Positions 7,957-15,973 of a DNA stretch of 64,000 nt are shown in pieces. Each line of letters begins with the position of its first letter. The first letter of the stretch is position 1. The translations under genes were made by a program, and so were the position numbers. The stretch is from NCBI RefSeq assembly GCF_017652985.1, contig NZ_JAGGDJ010000025.1:1-64000 (forward strand). Direction: 5' to 3'. This DNA is from Paenibacillus artemisiicola. Its GTDB lineage: Bacteria; Bacillota; Bacilli; Paenibacillales; Paenibacillaceae. The notes beneath the pieces are model-generated. The model was not told the origin of the DNA. It did no database searches and was given only the letters and a program-made list of their open reading frames with translations.

Positions 7957-8013
7957 AGGAAAGGGCCCGAAAGGAGCGCACGGACGAACGTGAGCTGTTT
8001 TCGGGCCCTTTTT
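7957..8013. terminator. bidirectional terminator between the 39-bp repeats and mobB
   Basis: AAAGGGCCCGAAA and TTTTCGGGCCCTTTTT form a 12-13 bp stem around a ~24-nt loop. The plus side ends in five T residues and the minus side in three. It sits next to the mobB stop codon (minus strand). Confidence 0.75.
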
Positions 8014-8551
8014 AGCGCTCGCGGGCAGGGATACGCGCGAAGACGGCTTGCGCGATGGCGTCGTCCTCCGCGAGGTCGTAGACGGGGACGGCGATCGCCG
8101 GCCTTAGGGCGGCGGCTCCCGGCCAGACGACGGCTAGCAGCGGGTTCGCGAGCATGAGCAGCTCCCTGTCCTCCGGCGAACGCAGCAGGATAAGCTTGGG
8201 ATGCTCGGCCTGCTTGAAACCTTCGACCAGCACGACGTCCAAATGCCGCATATGCGCGAGTAGCACGGACAGCGGTTCGGGGCCTTTGCTGAGGATCGCA
8301 CTGCCTGACAAGGAGCTAATCGCGGTCATGTCGGCGCCGGCGGCCTGGTGCTTCCACGTGTCCGTGCCCGGCCGGTCCATGTCGAAGTCGTGGACGTCGT
8401 GTTTGACGGTGCCGACGCGATAGCCCGCGTGCTTGAGGCGCGCGACGAGCTTGGCGGTCAAGGTCGTTTTGCCGCTGTTCTTGTATCCGACGAGCTGGAG
8501 CACGAACGGGATGCGGTCCGCCGATGTCCGGTCGGGAAAACGGTCGAGCAT
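8012..8551 (-). CDS. mobB: molybdopterin-guanine dinucleotide biosynthesis adaptor MobB
   Basis: 179 residues. The P-loop GYKNSGKTTL lies near residues 22-31, followed by the MobB-typical TVKHDVHDFDMDRPGTDTW and later VVLVEGFK. MobB binds GTP and assists MobA in attaching GMP to molybdopterin. ATG at 8551 is preferred over an upstream start because AAAGGAG lies 7 nt before it. The gene is convergent to the repeat region and divergent from moeA, so molybdenum-cofactor genes are paired here. mobA is not in the window. Confidence 0.9.
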   Translation of the reverse strand: MLDRFPDRTSADRIPFVLQLVGYKNSGKTTLTAKLVARLKHAGYRVGTVKHDVHDFDMDRPGTDTWKHQAAGADMTAISSLSGSAILSKGPEPLSVLLAHMRHLDVVLVEGFKQAEHPKLILLRSPEDRELLMLANPLLAVVWPGAAALRPAIAVPVYDLAEDDAIAQAVFARIPARER

Positions 8552-8639
8552 GCGGGGTCTCCTTTCTAGAACGATGAGGATGGCGGTCCGCCGGTCGTCG
8601 GGAAGGTTCATAAAGCGTATCCACGGCCCGGCCGGATTC

Positions 8640-8648
8640 TGCTACAAT
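8640..8648 (+). promoter_or_regulatory. extended -10 element upstream of moeA
   Basis: TG-C-TACAAT at 8640-8648 fits an extended -10 sequence. No convincing -35 element is visible. If active, the moeA transcript would carry a leader of about 480 nt containing the 85-bp repeats. Confidence 0.4.
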
Positions 8649-8713
8649 GATAAGAACATGATAAGCACCCGTGACGATCGTGTAAAGGATTGGGCCGAAG
8701 TCGAGGGATGAAC

Positions 8714-9076
8714 CGCGTTCGGAACGGCTCGAGAGCCGGCACGGGCAAGGAATGACGGAAACGAAAAAGTCGGACAGGCGGATGGACGCAAGGTGTGCCG
8801 CGTTCGGAACGGCTCGAGAACCGGCACGGGCAGGGAATGACGGAAACGAAAAATCGGACGGTCGGATGGACGCAAGGTGTGCTGCGTTCGGAACGGCTCG
8901 AGAACCGGCGCGGGCAGGGAATGACGGAAACGAAAAAGTCGGACGGTCGGATGGACGCAGCGTGTGCTGCGTTCGGAACGGCTCGAGAGCCGGCGCGGGC
9001 AAGGAATGACGGAAACGAAAAAATTCGGACGGTCAGATGGACGCAGGGTGTGCTGTGTTCGGAACGGCTCTGATCG
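8714..9076 (+). repeat. tandem ~85-bp repeats upstream of moeA
   Basis: The landmark CGGAACGGCTC recurs at 8720, 8805, 8889, 8974 and 9060, giving spacings of 85, 84, 85 and 86 bp: four complete units and a partial fifth that decays by about 9130. Each unit carries the palindrome GTTCGGAAC followed by an inverted repeat around CTCGAG (perfect CGGCTCGAGAGCCG in the first and fourth units). Frames through the repeat stay open by composition but no RBS or conserved protein is evident. Confidence 0.9.
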
Positions 9077-9137
9077 TCGGTGGTATGGGAAGCGAATGAA
9101 CGAAAATCGTCGGGCGGATGGACGCAGCGGAGGTCGC

Positions 9138-10478
9138 ATGAACGAGAGGCAGGAGGAGGCGCGGTTTCGCAGGCGCGCCGTGAAAGTAGACGACGCGATG
9201 GAGATGGTCATCGCGGCGGCCGTTCCGGGGCGGCGGGAAACCGTGCCGCTGTGGGAGGCCGGGGGCCGGCGGTTGGCGGAGTCGGCGGCAGCGACGACGG
9301 ACTGGCCGCCTTTCGCGCGGGCCGGACTGGACGGATTCGCCGTCCGCAGCGCGGATACGGCGCTAGCGTCGCCGGGCTCGCCGGCGATGCTGCGCGTCGT
9401 GGACGCCGTCGCCGCCGGCGAGATCGCCTCGGCGGACGTGGCGCCGGGCACGGCCGTCCGCATCATGACGGGCGGCGCGGTGCCCCCGGGGGCGGACGCC
9501 GTCGTCATGCTGGAGCAGACGGCGGACGCCCGCCTGGACGGGCAAGCGGCGGTGCGGGTGAAGAGCGCCGCCCGGCCCGGCCAGAACGTCGCGCCGCGGG
9601 GCGAGGAGTTCCGCCGCGGAAGCGTGTTTGCGGGGCCAGGCGAGCTGCTGCGGCCGGGCCATGTGGCGCTGCTCGGCACGTTCGGCTATGCCGCCGTGCC
9701 GGTGTACGCGCGGCCGCGCGTCGCGGTGCTCGCGACCGGCGCGGAGCTGTTGCCGGTGGAGGCGCCGCTTGCGCCGGGGCGCATCCGCGACAGCAACAGC
9801 GCGATGGTCGCCGCGCTGATCATGCAAAGCGGCGGCGTGCCGGTCATGCTCGGCCGCGTGCCGGACGAGCCCGAAGCGGCGGCGCGGGCCGTCGCGGACG
9901 CGCTGGCGCGATGCGACATGCTGATCACGACCGGCGGCGTGTCGGTCGGGGATTACGACGTCATGGCGACGCTGCTTCGCGGCCTCGGGCCCGTGGAGGC
10001 GGCGGCTGAAGGAGAAGCGCAGCAGCTTCAGCCTCAGTCACGGCTGTCGCCGCAGTTGCCGCCGGACAGCCGGCTGCTGTTCAACAAAGCCGCGATGCGC
10101 CCGGGCGCGCCGACGTCGGCCGCGGTCGTCTCCGGCAGGCTGCTCCTCGCCTTGTCGGGCAATCCCGGCGCCTGCTTCGTCGGCTTCGAGCTGTTCGCGC
10201 GGCCCGCGATCGCCCGCCTGCAGGGGGCATCGCCGGAGCAGGCGCGGCCGAAGCAGGCGACGGCCAAGCTCGTCGGCGGCTTCGCGAAAGGAAGCCCGCA
10301 CGAGCGATTCGTGCGGGCGCGGCTCTACGCCGAGAACGGCGTGCTGTACGCCGACCCCCTCGCGTTCGGCAAATCGAGCATGCTGGCGTCCATTCCTTCC
10401 GCCGACGGGCTAATCCGCCTGAAACCGGGCGCGTCGGGCGCCGCGGAAGGCGAGATCGTCGACGTCATCCTGCTGTGA
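9138..10478 (+). CDS. moeA: molybdopterin molybdenumtransferase MoeA
   Basis: 446 residues. MoeA domains appear in order: N-terminal region with ARAGLDGFAVRS (about 55-66), a central beta-barrel region, MoCF/MPT-binding domain with TTGGVSVGDYDVM (about 265-277), PGNPGACFVGFELF-like segment (SGNPGACF) and a C-terminal beta domain ending KPGASGAAEGEIVDVILL. It inserts molybdate into adenylylated molybdopterin. ATG 9138 was chosen because GGAGG lies 4 nt before it and the conserved sequence starts soon after; ATG 9096 is an alternative. The upstream in-frame codons belong to the 85-bp repeats. The 3' end of this gene is duplicated downstream. Confidence 0.92.
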   Translation: MNERQEEARFRRRAVKVDDAMEMVIAAAVPGRRETVPLWEAGGRRLAESAAATTDWPPFARAGLDGFAVRSADTALASPGSPAMLRVVDAVAAGEIASADVAPGTAVRIMTGGAVPPGADAVVMLEQTADARLDGQAAVRVKSAARPGQNVAPRGEEFRRGSVFAGPGELLRPGHVALLGTFGYAAVPVYARPRVAVLATGAELLPVEAPLAPGRIRDSNSAMVAALIMQSGGVPVMLGRVPDEPEAAARAVADALARCDMLITTGGVSVGDYDVMATLLRGLGPVEAAAEGEAQQLQPQSRLSPQLPPDSRLLFNKAAMRPGAPTSAAVVSGRLLLALSGNPGACFVGFELFARPAIARLQGASPEQARPKQATAKLVGGFAKGSPHERFVRARLYAENGVLYADPLAFGKSSMLASIPSADGLIRLKPGASGAAEGEIVDVILL

Positions 10479-10716
10479 CGCTACAGCACGGCATCGACCC
10501 GCAAGCCGTTTAACGCCGACGGCATCCGCGGCGCGGAGTCGGCGCCAGCATGCTGGCGTCCATTCCCTCCGCCGACGGGCTGATCCGCCTGAAACCGGGC
10601 GCTTCGGGTGCCGCGGAAGGCGAGATCGTCGACGTCATCCTGCTGTGACGCTACAGCACGGCATCGACCCGCAAACCGCTTAACGCCGACGGCGACCGCG
10701 GCGCGGCATCGGCGCC
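10377..10716 (+). repeat. 170-bp tandem duplication of the moeA 3' end
   Basis: Bases 10377-10546 and 10547-10716 are two adjacent copies of the same 170-bp segment, with about a dozen substitutions. The segment contains the last ~33 codons of moeA including its stop, and the last codons of the convergent minus-strand gene. Each convergent gene therefore keeps one intact end while a spare copy of both tails lies between. Confidence 0.92.
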
Positions 10717-11997
10717 ATATTGGGCAAAGGCTAGAAACAAGCCGCCGTTCAGATCGAGCAGCGCGTCGAGCGGCCGACGCCGCCACCCGTCGATCTCGTC
10801 CGCCAGCGCGGCGGCAAAACCGCCCGGCCCGGCGATGCGCCGCAGGCTCTCCGCCATCTCCGAGGCTCCGAACGACGCGCGCAGCTCGGCTTCGTCCACC
10901 CGCCACGCGCCGGCGGACGAGCGCCGGAATCCGGCTGCTCCGGCGCCGGCCTGCGCCAGGACGTCATCGATCCGCCGCATCGGCTCCGGAAGAAGGGCGC
11001 CGCCGGCGCGGACGTGCAGTTCGCGCAGCGCGTTGGCACCGGCGGCCACCCGGTGCAGCCGTTCAGCCAGCGGAGCGAGGTCGCGCTCGACCCTGACGTT
11101 GACGCGGGAGCCGAAGGCCGCCGCCTGCTCGAGATCCAGGACGGCGCCCAGGCGCGGGAGCGGCACCGCATTGGAGCCCGAGACCTTCGCGGCGCCGTCG
11201 TCGATCGCATAGACGGCATCGGAAGCGGGCCGCGCGATCCGGCCGATGCCGAGCGCGTTGACGAGGCTGCTTCCCGGCTCGTCCGTCGGCTCGAACGCGT
11301 TCGCCGTCCCGGTCGCCGAGGCGGTCAGCGCGAGGCGGACGAACCCCTCCAGCGGAGCCTCCTGCATGGCGGCCGCGACGCCGGAGCACGCGGCATGGAC
11401 GGCATCGCGCAAGCGCAGCGCGACGTCCGCGTTCGTATCGCCGAGCCGGACCGCGATCGTTAGCGCGGCCGCCGCCTCGGTTGACCCGCGGCGGATGCGC
11501 AGGCCATGCTGGCCGGGACGGACCACGGACGGCGCGTCCGCGACAAGATCGAACCCTAGGTTCAACTGGGGCCGCGCGACGGAATGGATGCGGACCTCGA
11601 AGCGGCCGGTCGCCGCGCCGGGCTCGGCCCGGCCGACGGCCGCGCCTTCCGCGGCGACGATCCGCCGCGAATCCGGCCGCGACGGAAACCGCTGCGTCAG
11701 CGCCTCAAGCGCCGCGCGGAGCTCCCCGGCTTCGCGCAGCCACGCGGCGGCATGCTCGGCGGCCGCGCGCAGCGCCGCTCCGGCGCCGCGCGGCAAAGCA
11801 GCCGGCAAGTCCAAGAGACCGGCCGGTTTCGCGCGTTTGACGGACGCGGCCTTGCCTCCTTCTTTTCCGCGGTGAGGATAGCCTTCCTCCCATGCATGCG
11901 GATACATCGCGTATCGTTCCAACGGATAAATCGGCTCGTCATTCGGGCGAACGGCCTCGCTGACGGGCGAAACGGCGTAAGGCATGACCAAGGACAT
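10651..11997 (-). CDS. unrecognised protein with weak flagellar hook-cap (FliD)-like features
   Basis: 448 residues, Ala-rich, no signal peptide or membrane helix. A short Pro/Tyr-rich N-terminus (YPLERYAMYPHAWEEGYP) precedes a body with segments such as SSLVNALGIGRIARPASDAVY (res. ~245-265) that loosely recall FliD/flagellin-type repeats (LVNALG, DAVYAIDD). The resemblance is too weak to name it. The start is uncertain: ATG 11997 has GGAG close by, while TTG 12009 and ATG 11985 are alternatives. The 3' end lies in the second copy of a 170-bp duplication shared with moeA. Convergent with moeA. High GC and codon use match its neighbours. Confidence 0.5.
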   Translation of the reverse strand: MSLVMPYAVSPVSEAVRPNDEPIYPLERYAMYPHAWEEGYPHRGKEGGKAASVKRAKPAGLLDLPAALPRGAGAALRAAAEHAAAWLREAGELRAALEALTQRFPSRPDSRRIVAAEGAAVGRAEPGAATGRFEVRIHSVARPQLNLGFDLVADAPSVVRPGQHGLRIRRGSTEAAAALTIAVRLGDTNADVALRLRDAVHAACSGVAAAMQEAPLEGFVRLALTASATGTANAFEPTDEPGSSLVNALGIGRIARPASDAVYAIDDGAAKVSGSNAVPLPRLGAVLDLEQAAAFGSRVNVRVERDLAPLAERLHRVAAGANALRELHVRAGGALLPEPMRRIDDVLAQAGAGAAGFRRSSAGAWRVDEAELRASFGASEMAESLRRIAGPGGFAAALADEIDGWRRRPLDALLDLNGGLFLAFAQYGADAAPRSPSALSGLRVDAVL

Positions 11998-12016
11998 CGC
12001 CTCCGGCAAAGGATTG

Positions 12017-12035
12017 TGCTATGCTAAACATAGCA
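12017..12035. promoter_or_regulatory. 7-bp inverted repeat upstream of the minus-strand gene
   Basis: TGCTATG-CTAAA-CATAGCA is a perfect 7-bp dyad located 20 nt upstream of the likely start of the minus-strand gene ending at 10651. It could be an operator or a leader hairpin; nothing further supports either. Confidence 0.3.
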
Positions 12036-12253
12036 GATTACACGGCAATAACACTAGACGCTTACGAGAAATTTCTCCTCGGAAACGGGGCCAATTCGAG
12101 CCATTCCGCGATAACCCTCCCGGCTCGGACCGCATGATCCATATTGTTTCAAGACGCATGTCCCTAACACAGGCGCCGAGCGGACTCGGACAAGCCGTCC
12201 GCATGCGAATGCCCGAGTCCGCGGCGGCAGGCTCGGGCGGCGCGAAGGTTTGT

Positions 12254-12667
12254 TTAGATGAGCAGGAACAGGAAGGCGAGCGCGGCCAAATCGAACGCGA
12301 GCACATCGCCGCCGAAACCAAAGCCTCCGTACCAGTCGCCGTAGTAGCCGTAGGGGTCGTAAGGGTAATAGGCCTGCGTCTGCGCGGCGCCCGTCGTCTT
12401 GGACTCGGCAGCTGCGGCGGCTTTCCCCTTTTTCTGCTTTTTGCTCTTCTGATTCGTCACCTTGCCTTTGTGGACGCCCGAGGTCGCCTGTCCGCCGAGG
12501 CCGCCTTGGCCGTCGGCAGTCGCGGGACGCTCGTTCAGCACGATGCGCCCTTCGTGGCAGCGGCTCAGGATGCCGTAATGGCGCTGTCCTTCGTTCGTCA
12601 CTACGCAGACGGGCATACCGCAAAAGCGTTTGATATTCTCCTCGTGAAGCGGATAAATTTGTTCCAT
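12254..12667 (-). CDS. uncharacterised small protein with basic linker and hydrophobic tail
   Basis: 137 residues. The N-terminal half (MEQIYPLHEENIKRFCGMPV) continues into a compact region with VCVVTNEGQRHYGILSRCHE, reminiscent of a small beta-barrel or Sm-like fold (prediction from pattern only). A Lys-rich linker (~68-85), a Tyr/Gly-rich stretch (YYPYDPYGYYGDWYGGFGF, ~100-118) and a very hydrophobic C-terminus (LAFDLAALAFLFLLI) follow. RBS GGGAGGTG lies 11 nt before ATG. Family not recognised with confidence; the layout suggests a membrane-associated or coat protein of a spore former (inference). It lies head-to-head with the YwmB-family gene. Confidence 0.6.
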   Translation of the reverse strand: MEQIYPLHEENIKRFCGMPVCVVTNEGQRHYGILSRCHEGRIVLNERPATADGQGGLGGQATSGVHKGKVTNQKSKKQKKGKAAAAAESKTTGAAQTQAYYPYDPYGYYGDWYGGFGFGGDVLAFDLAALAFLFLLI

Positions 12668-12785
12668 CGCTTAGTTGACACCTCCCCTAAGTAGACCTGT
12701 GACAGTGTATTCACCCAGAGGCGGATGCGTATGGATATTTACCCAAATCGCCCCGCAAAGAACGGGCACAAGGAGTGGATCACCG

Positions 12786-13595
12786 ATGGCAGAAGGGTCC
12801 ATGACGCCGGTCCCCATCCGGAAAACGAAGCGCGGGCGGCGCCCGCAAATCGGCGTGCTTGCCGCGCTTCTCGTGCTCGCCGCTGCCGCCGCGTGGGCGA
12901 TCCTGCGGGGAAACGGAGACGACGGCGCGTCCGCCGGGCCGCTGCGCGCGGATTTCGAAACGGTGTGGCGCTGGAGCGACGCGGCATACGCCGGCGGCGC
13001 GGGCGGGGCCGCATGGTCGTTTCGCTGGGACGGGGCTGCGGACCTTAAGGCGGCGAACGATTTCGCCTCGGCGCTGGGCTTCAAGCTGAGCGGCCGCTTG
13101 AACGCGGACGGCGGGCCGGTCGACGTCGTGGCGTCCGATCCCGACTATAAGCTGACGCTGTGGGTGCGCTCGCAGCCGGCGAAGGACGGAGCGCGCCAGG
13201 GCGATCCCCGGTATGACGTGGTGCTGCTGCTGGATGCGGCGGGTCAAGCGGAACGGAGCGTCATCGGCGCGGGGATCGCCAGGGTGGAGAAGGCGATGCG
13301 GGCAGCGTCGGACCTGGAGCTGCGCGGCGGATTCACCGTCAAGGGCCGGCCCGCGGCGGAGGGAGCGGGCGCGCGCGTCGCGAAGGCGGCGGAGGCCGAG
13401 GAAACGGAAGCCTACGACGACGGGAACACCAGCAGCTTGACGTACTACAGCGGGGCGCTCGGAAGCCGGGTGCTCAGCGGTTCGAAGCCCGTGAACCTGC
13501 AGATCGCGGAGTCGCGCGGCACGCCCCGGACGGGGGCGGAATTAATTATCGGCGTTCCACTCATAACCGGGGATTATACGATGCAAGCTAAGTGA
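12786..13595 (+). CDS. YwmB family protein (TATA-box-binding-protein-like fold)
   Basis: 269 residues. A single N-terminal membrane helix (about 18-36, GVLAALLVLAAAAAWAIL) acts as signal anchor or signal peptide. The body ends with the YwmB-type signature DDGNTSSLTYYS (about 215) and a C-terminal stretch VNLQIAESRG. The family has a TBP-like fold and is widespread in Bacillales, but its function is unknown. In B. subtilis it lies near murA/spoIID, whereas here it precedes zwf. ATG 12786 was chosen because AAGGAG lies 10 nt upstream. Confidence 0.75.
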   Translation: MAEGSMTPVPIRKTKRGRRPQIGVLAALLVLAAAAAWAILRGNGDDGASAGPLRADFETVWRWSDAAYAGGAGGAAWSFRWDGAADLKAANDFASALGFKLSGRLNADGGPVDVVASDPDYKLTLWVRSQPAKDGARQGDPRYDVVLLLDAAGQAERSVIGAGIARVEKAMRAASDLELRGGFTVKGRPAAEGAGARVAKAAEAEETEAYDDGNTSSLTYYSGALGSRVLSGSKPVNLQIAESRGTPRTGAELIIGVPLITGDYTMQAK

Positions 13596-13722
13596 GCGCC
13601 CCCCAAGCGGCACGTGGGTTTTTCGCCCGGGACGAATAGCTTCTCCAAGCCCGTTATGCTACACTACATTAAAACGACGCGTGTCAGCGGTGCCAAAAAA
13701 ATACATAGAAAGAATGAGGGAC

Positions 13723-15279
13723 ATGACCGACGTGAGCAAACACGATTCCATCGCCGCCGAAGGTGCGGTATATTATTTGTTCGGCGCGACCGGCGACCTG
13801 GCGCGCCGCAAGCTGTTTCCCGCGCTGTTCAGCCTGTATAAGGAAGGCAAGCTGGCCGAAGACTTCGCCGTCGTCGGCCTCGCCCGCCGGCCGCGCACGA
13901 ACGAGCAGTTCCGCGCGGACCTGCTGGAGTCGATCGGCGAATTTTGCCGGTACAAGGCGGACGATTCGCAGCAGTGGGAGCGATTCGCCTCGCATTTCGT
14001 ATACATGTCGCTGGACATCAACAACGTCGACGGTTTCCGCGAGCTGGCCCGCCTGACGGCGGACTTGGACGTCAAGTTCGACATTCCGGGCAACCGCCTG
14101 TTCTATCTGGCGCTCGCGCCCGAGCTGTTCGGGCCGGTGTCGTTCAACCTACGCGACGGCGGCATGCTGGAGTCCAAGGGCTGGAATCGGCTCGTCATCG
14201 AGAAGCCGTTCGGTTACGATCTGGAATCGGCGCGCAAGCTGAACGCGCAGCTGAGCCAGGTGTTCAAGGAAGAGGAGATCTACCGGATCGACCATTACCT
14301 GGGCAAGGAAATGGTGCAGAACATCCAGGTGCTGCGTTTCGCCAACGCCTTCTTCGAGCCGCTCTGGAACAACAAGCATATCGCCAACGTGCAGATCACG
14401 TTGTCCGAGACGGTCGGCGTCGAGGAGCGCGGCGGCTATTACGACAAGTCCGGCGCCCTGCGCGACATGGTGCAGAACCACATGATGCAGATGCTGGCGA
14501 TGATCGCCATGGAACCGCCGAGCCGGCTGCACCCGGAGGATCTCCGCGACGAGAAGGTCAAGGCGCTTCGCTCGCTGCGTCCGTTCGCTTCTTCGGAGGA
14601 AGTGAAGGCGAACGTCATCCGCGGCCAGTATGCCGGCGGCGAGCTGAACGGCAAGCCGCTCAGCGGCTACCGCGAGGAGGATTCCGTGAATCCGCAGTCG
14701 GAGACCGAGACGTATTTCGCGGCGCGCGTCCACTTGGACAATTTCCGCTGGGCGGGCGTGCCGTTCTACATCCGGACGGGCAAGCGGCTGCCGGTCAAGA
14801 CGACCGAGGTCGTCGTCGAGTTCAAAAACGTGCCGGATAACATCCTGTTCGCTCATCGTCACGATCTGGCGCCGAACCTGCTGGTCATCCGAGTGAATCC
14901 GATGGAAGGCATCTACATTAAAATCAACGCGAAGAAGCCCGGCGTCGACAACGTCGTGCAGCCGGTTTCGATGGAGTTTTGCCAAAGCTGCATGATCGGC
15001 ATCAATACGCCGGAGGCCTATGAACGCCTGCTGCATGACGCGGGACGCGGGGAATCGACGTACTTCACCCGTTGGGACGAGGTGGCGGAGGCTTGGGCGT
15101 TCGTGGACCGCATCGCCGAAGCGTGGCGCGGCAACAGCCCGGCGCTCGAATTGTATCCCGCGGGCTCGTGGGGGCCGGCGCGCGTCGAGCAGCTGCTGGC
15201 CGAGGACGGCTTCCATTGGTGGCCGGTCAACGGACAGGCGGAGGACAACGTCATCTGGATCTCCGGCGGGCCGAAATGA
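13723..15279 (+). CDS. zwf: glucose-6-phosphate 1-dehydrogenase
   Basis: 518 residues from ATG 13723. Near the N-terminus is the NADP-binding motif FGATGDLARRKLFPALF. The catalytic signature RIDHYLGKEMVQN with the general-base region follows (about 190-202), then IEKPFGYDL and the conserved RTGKRLPVK segment. It catalyses the first oxidative step of the pentose phosphate pathway, producing NADPH and 6-phosphogluconolactone in the cytoplasm. Start choice is uncertain: upstream GTG 13681, ATG 13714 and downstream GTG 13732 are also possible, and GAGGG at 13716-13720 would fit GTG 13732 best by spacing. Length is slightly above the usual ~490-510. Confidence 0.93.
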   Translation: MTDVSKHDSIAAEGAVYYLFGATGDLARRKLFPALFSLYKEGKLAEDFAVVGLARRPRTNEQFRADLLESIGEFCRYKADDSQQWERFASHFVYMSLDINNVDGFRELARLTADLDVKFDIPGNRLFYLALAPELFGPVSFNLRDGGMLESKGWNRLVIEKPFGYDLESARKLNAQLSQVFKEEEIYRIDHYLGKEMVQNIQVLRFANAFFEPLWNNKHIANVQITLSETVGVEERGGYYDKSGALRDMVQNHMMQMLAMIAMEPPSRLHPEDLRDEKVKALRSLRPFASSEEVKANVIRGQYAGGELNGKPLSGYREEDSVNPQSETETYFAARVHLDNFRWAGVPFYIRTGKRLPVKTTEVVVEFKNVPDNILFAHRHDLAPNLLVIRVNPMEGIYIKINAKKPGVDNVVQPVSMEFCQSCMIGINTPEAYERLLHDAGRGESTYFTRWDEVAEAWAFVDRIAEAWRGNSPALELYPAGSWGPARVEQLLAEDGFHWWPVNGQAEDNVIWISGGPK

Positions 15280-15324
15280 ACGGGCCGTCGTCTTGCGCGG
15301 CGATGAGCCCCGGAGGATGCGGCG

Positions 15325-15954
15325 ATGTTTAGGATTTACGATATCTCGATGACGATCGAGCCGGCTATGCCGGTGTACAAAAACAAAGAATCGAAAATGC
15401 CGAAGATCACGAACGTGGCCTGCCACGAAGGCGGCGAGGCCGTCTACGAATCCCGTCTGGACCTGGACGCGCACGTCGGCACGCACGTGGATGCGCCGCT
15501 GCATATGCTGAAGGACGGCGACGCGATCGAGACGATCGGCCTGGAACAGCTCGTGGGCATGGCCCGCGTGGCGGACCTGACGCATTGCGCGGAAGCCGTC
15601 ACGCGGGACGACCTGGAGCCGCTCGGGCTGCAGCGCAACGATTGGGTGCTGATGAAGACGCGGAATTCTTATGCGGACGCGTTCGAGCCGGACTTCGCGT
15701 ACTTGCGGGAGGACGGAGCGAGGTACCTGATCGAGCTCGGCGTCCGCGGCGTCGGCACGGACGCGCTGGGCATCGAGCGGGGCCAAATCGGGTATCCGAC
15801 GCACCGCGCGCTGTTTCGCAACAACATCGTGGTCGTGGAAGGCTTGCGCCTAAAGGACGTCGCGGCCGGCAGCTACTTCATGGTCGTCGCGCCGCTCAAG
15901 CTGGCCGGGGTCGAAGCGGCGCCGGCGCGGGCGTTTCTGATCGGCGGCATTTAA
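15325..15954 (+). CDS. cyclase family protein (kynurenine formamidase-like metal hydrolase)
   Basis: 209 residues with the metal-binding motif HVGTHVDAPLH (about 50-60), typical of the cyclase/KynB superfamily, plus YDISMTIEPAMPVY at the start. Members hydrolyse arylformamides or related amide/ester bonds using two metal ions. No tryptophan-catabolic gene lies nearby, so the kynurenine assignment is not supported beyond the family. RBS GGAGG precedes ATG. It lies between zwf and prfC on the same strand, 45 nt after zwf, and is probably co-transcribed. Confidence 0.8.
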   Translation: MFRIYDISMTIEPAMPVYKNKESKMPKITNVACHEGGEAVYESRLDLDAHVGTHVDAPLHMLKDGDAIETIGLEQLVGMARVADLTHCAEAVTRDDLEPLGLQRNDWVLMKTRNSYADAFEPDFAYLREDGARYLIELGVRGVGTDALGIERGQIGYPTHRALFRNNIVVVEGLRLKDVAAGSYFMVVAPLKLAGVEAAPARAFLIGGI

Positions 15955-15973
15955 AGGGACGAAGGGAACAGAC

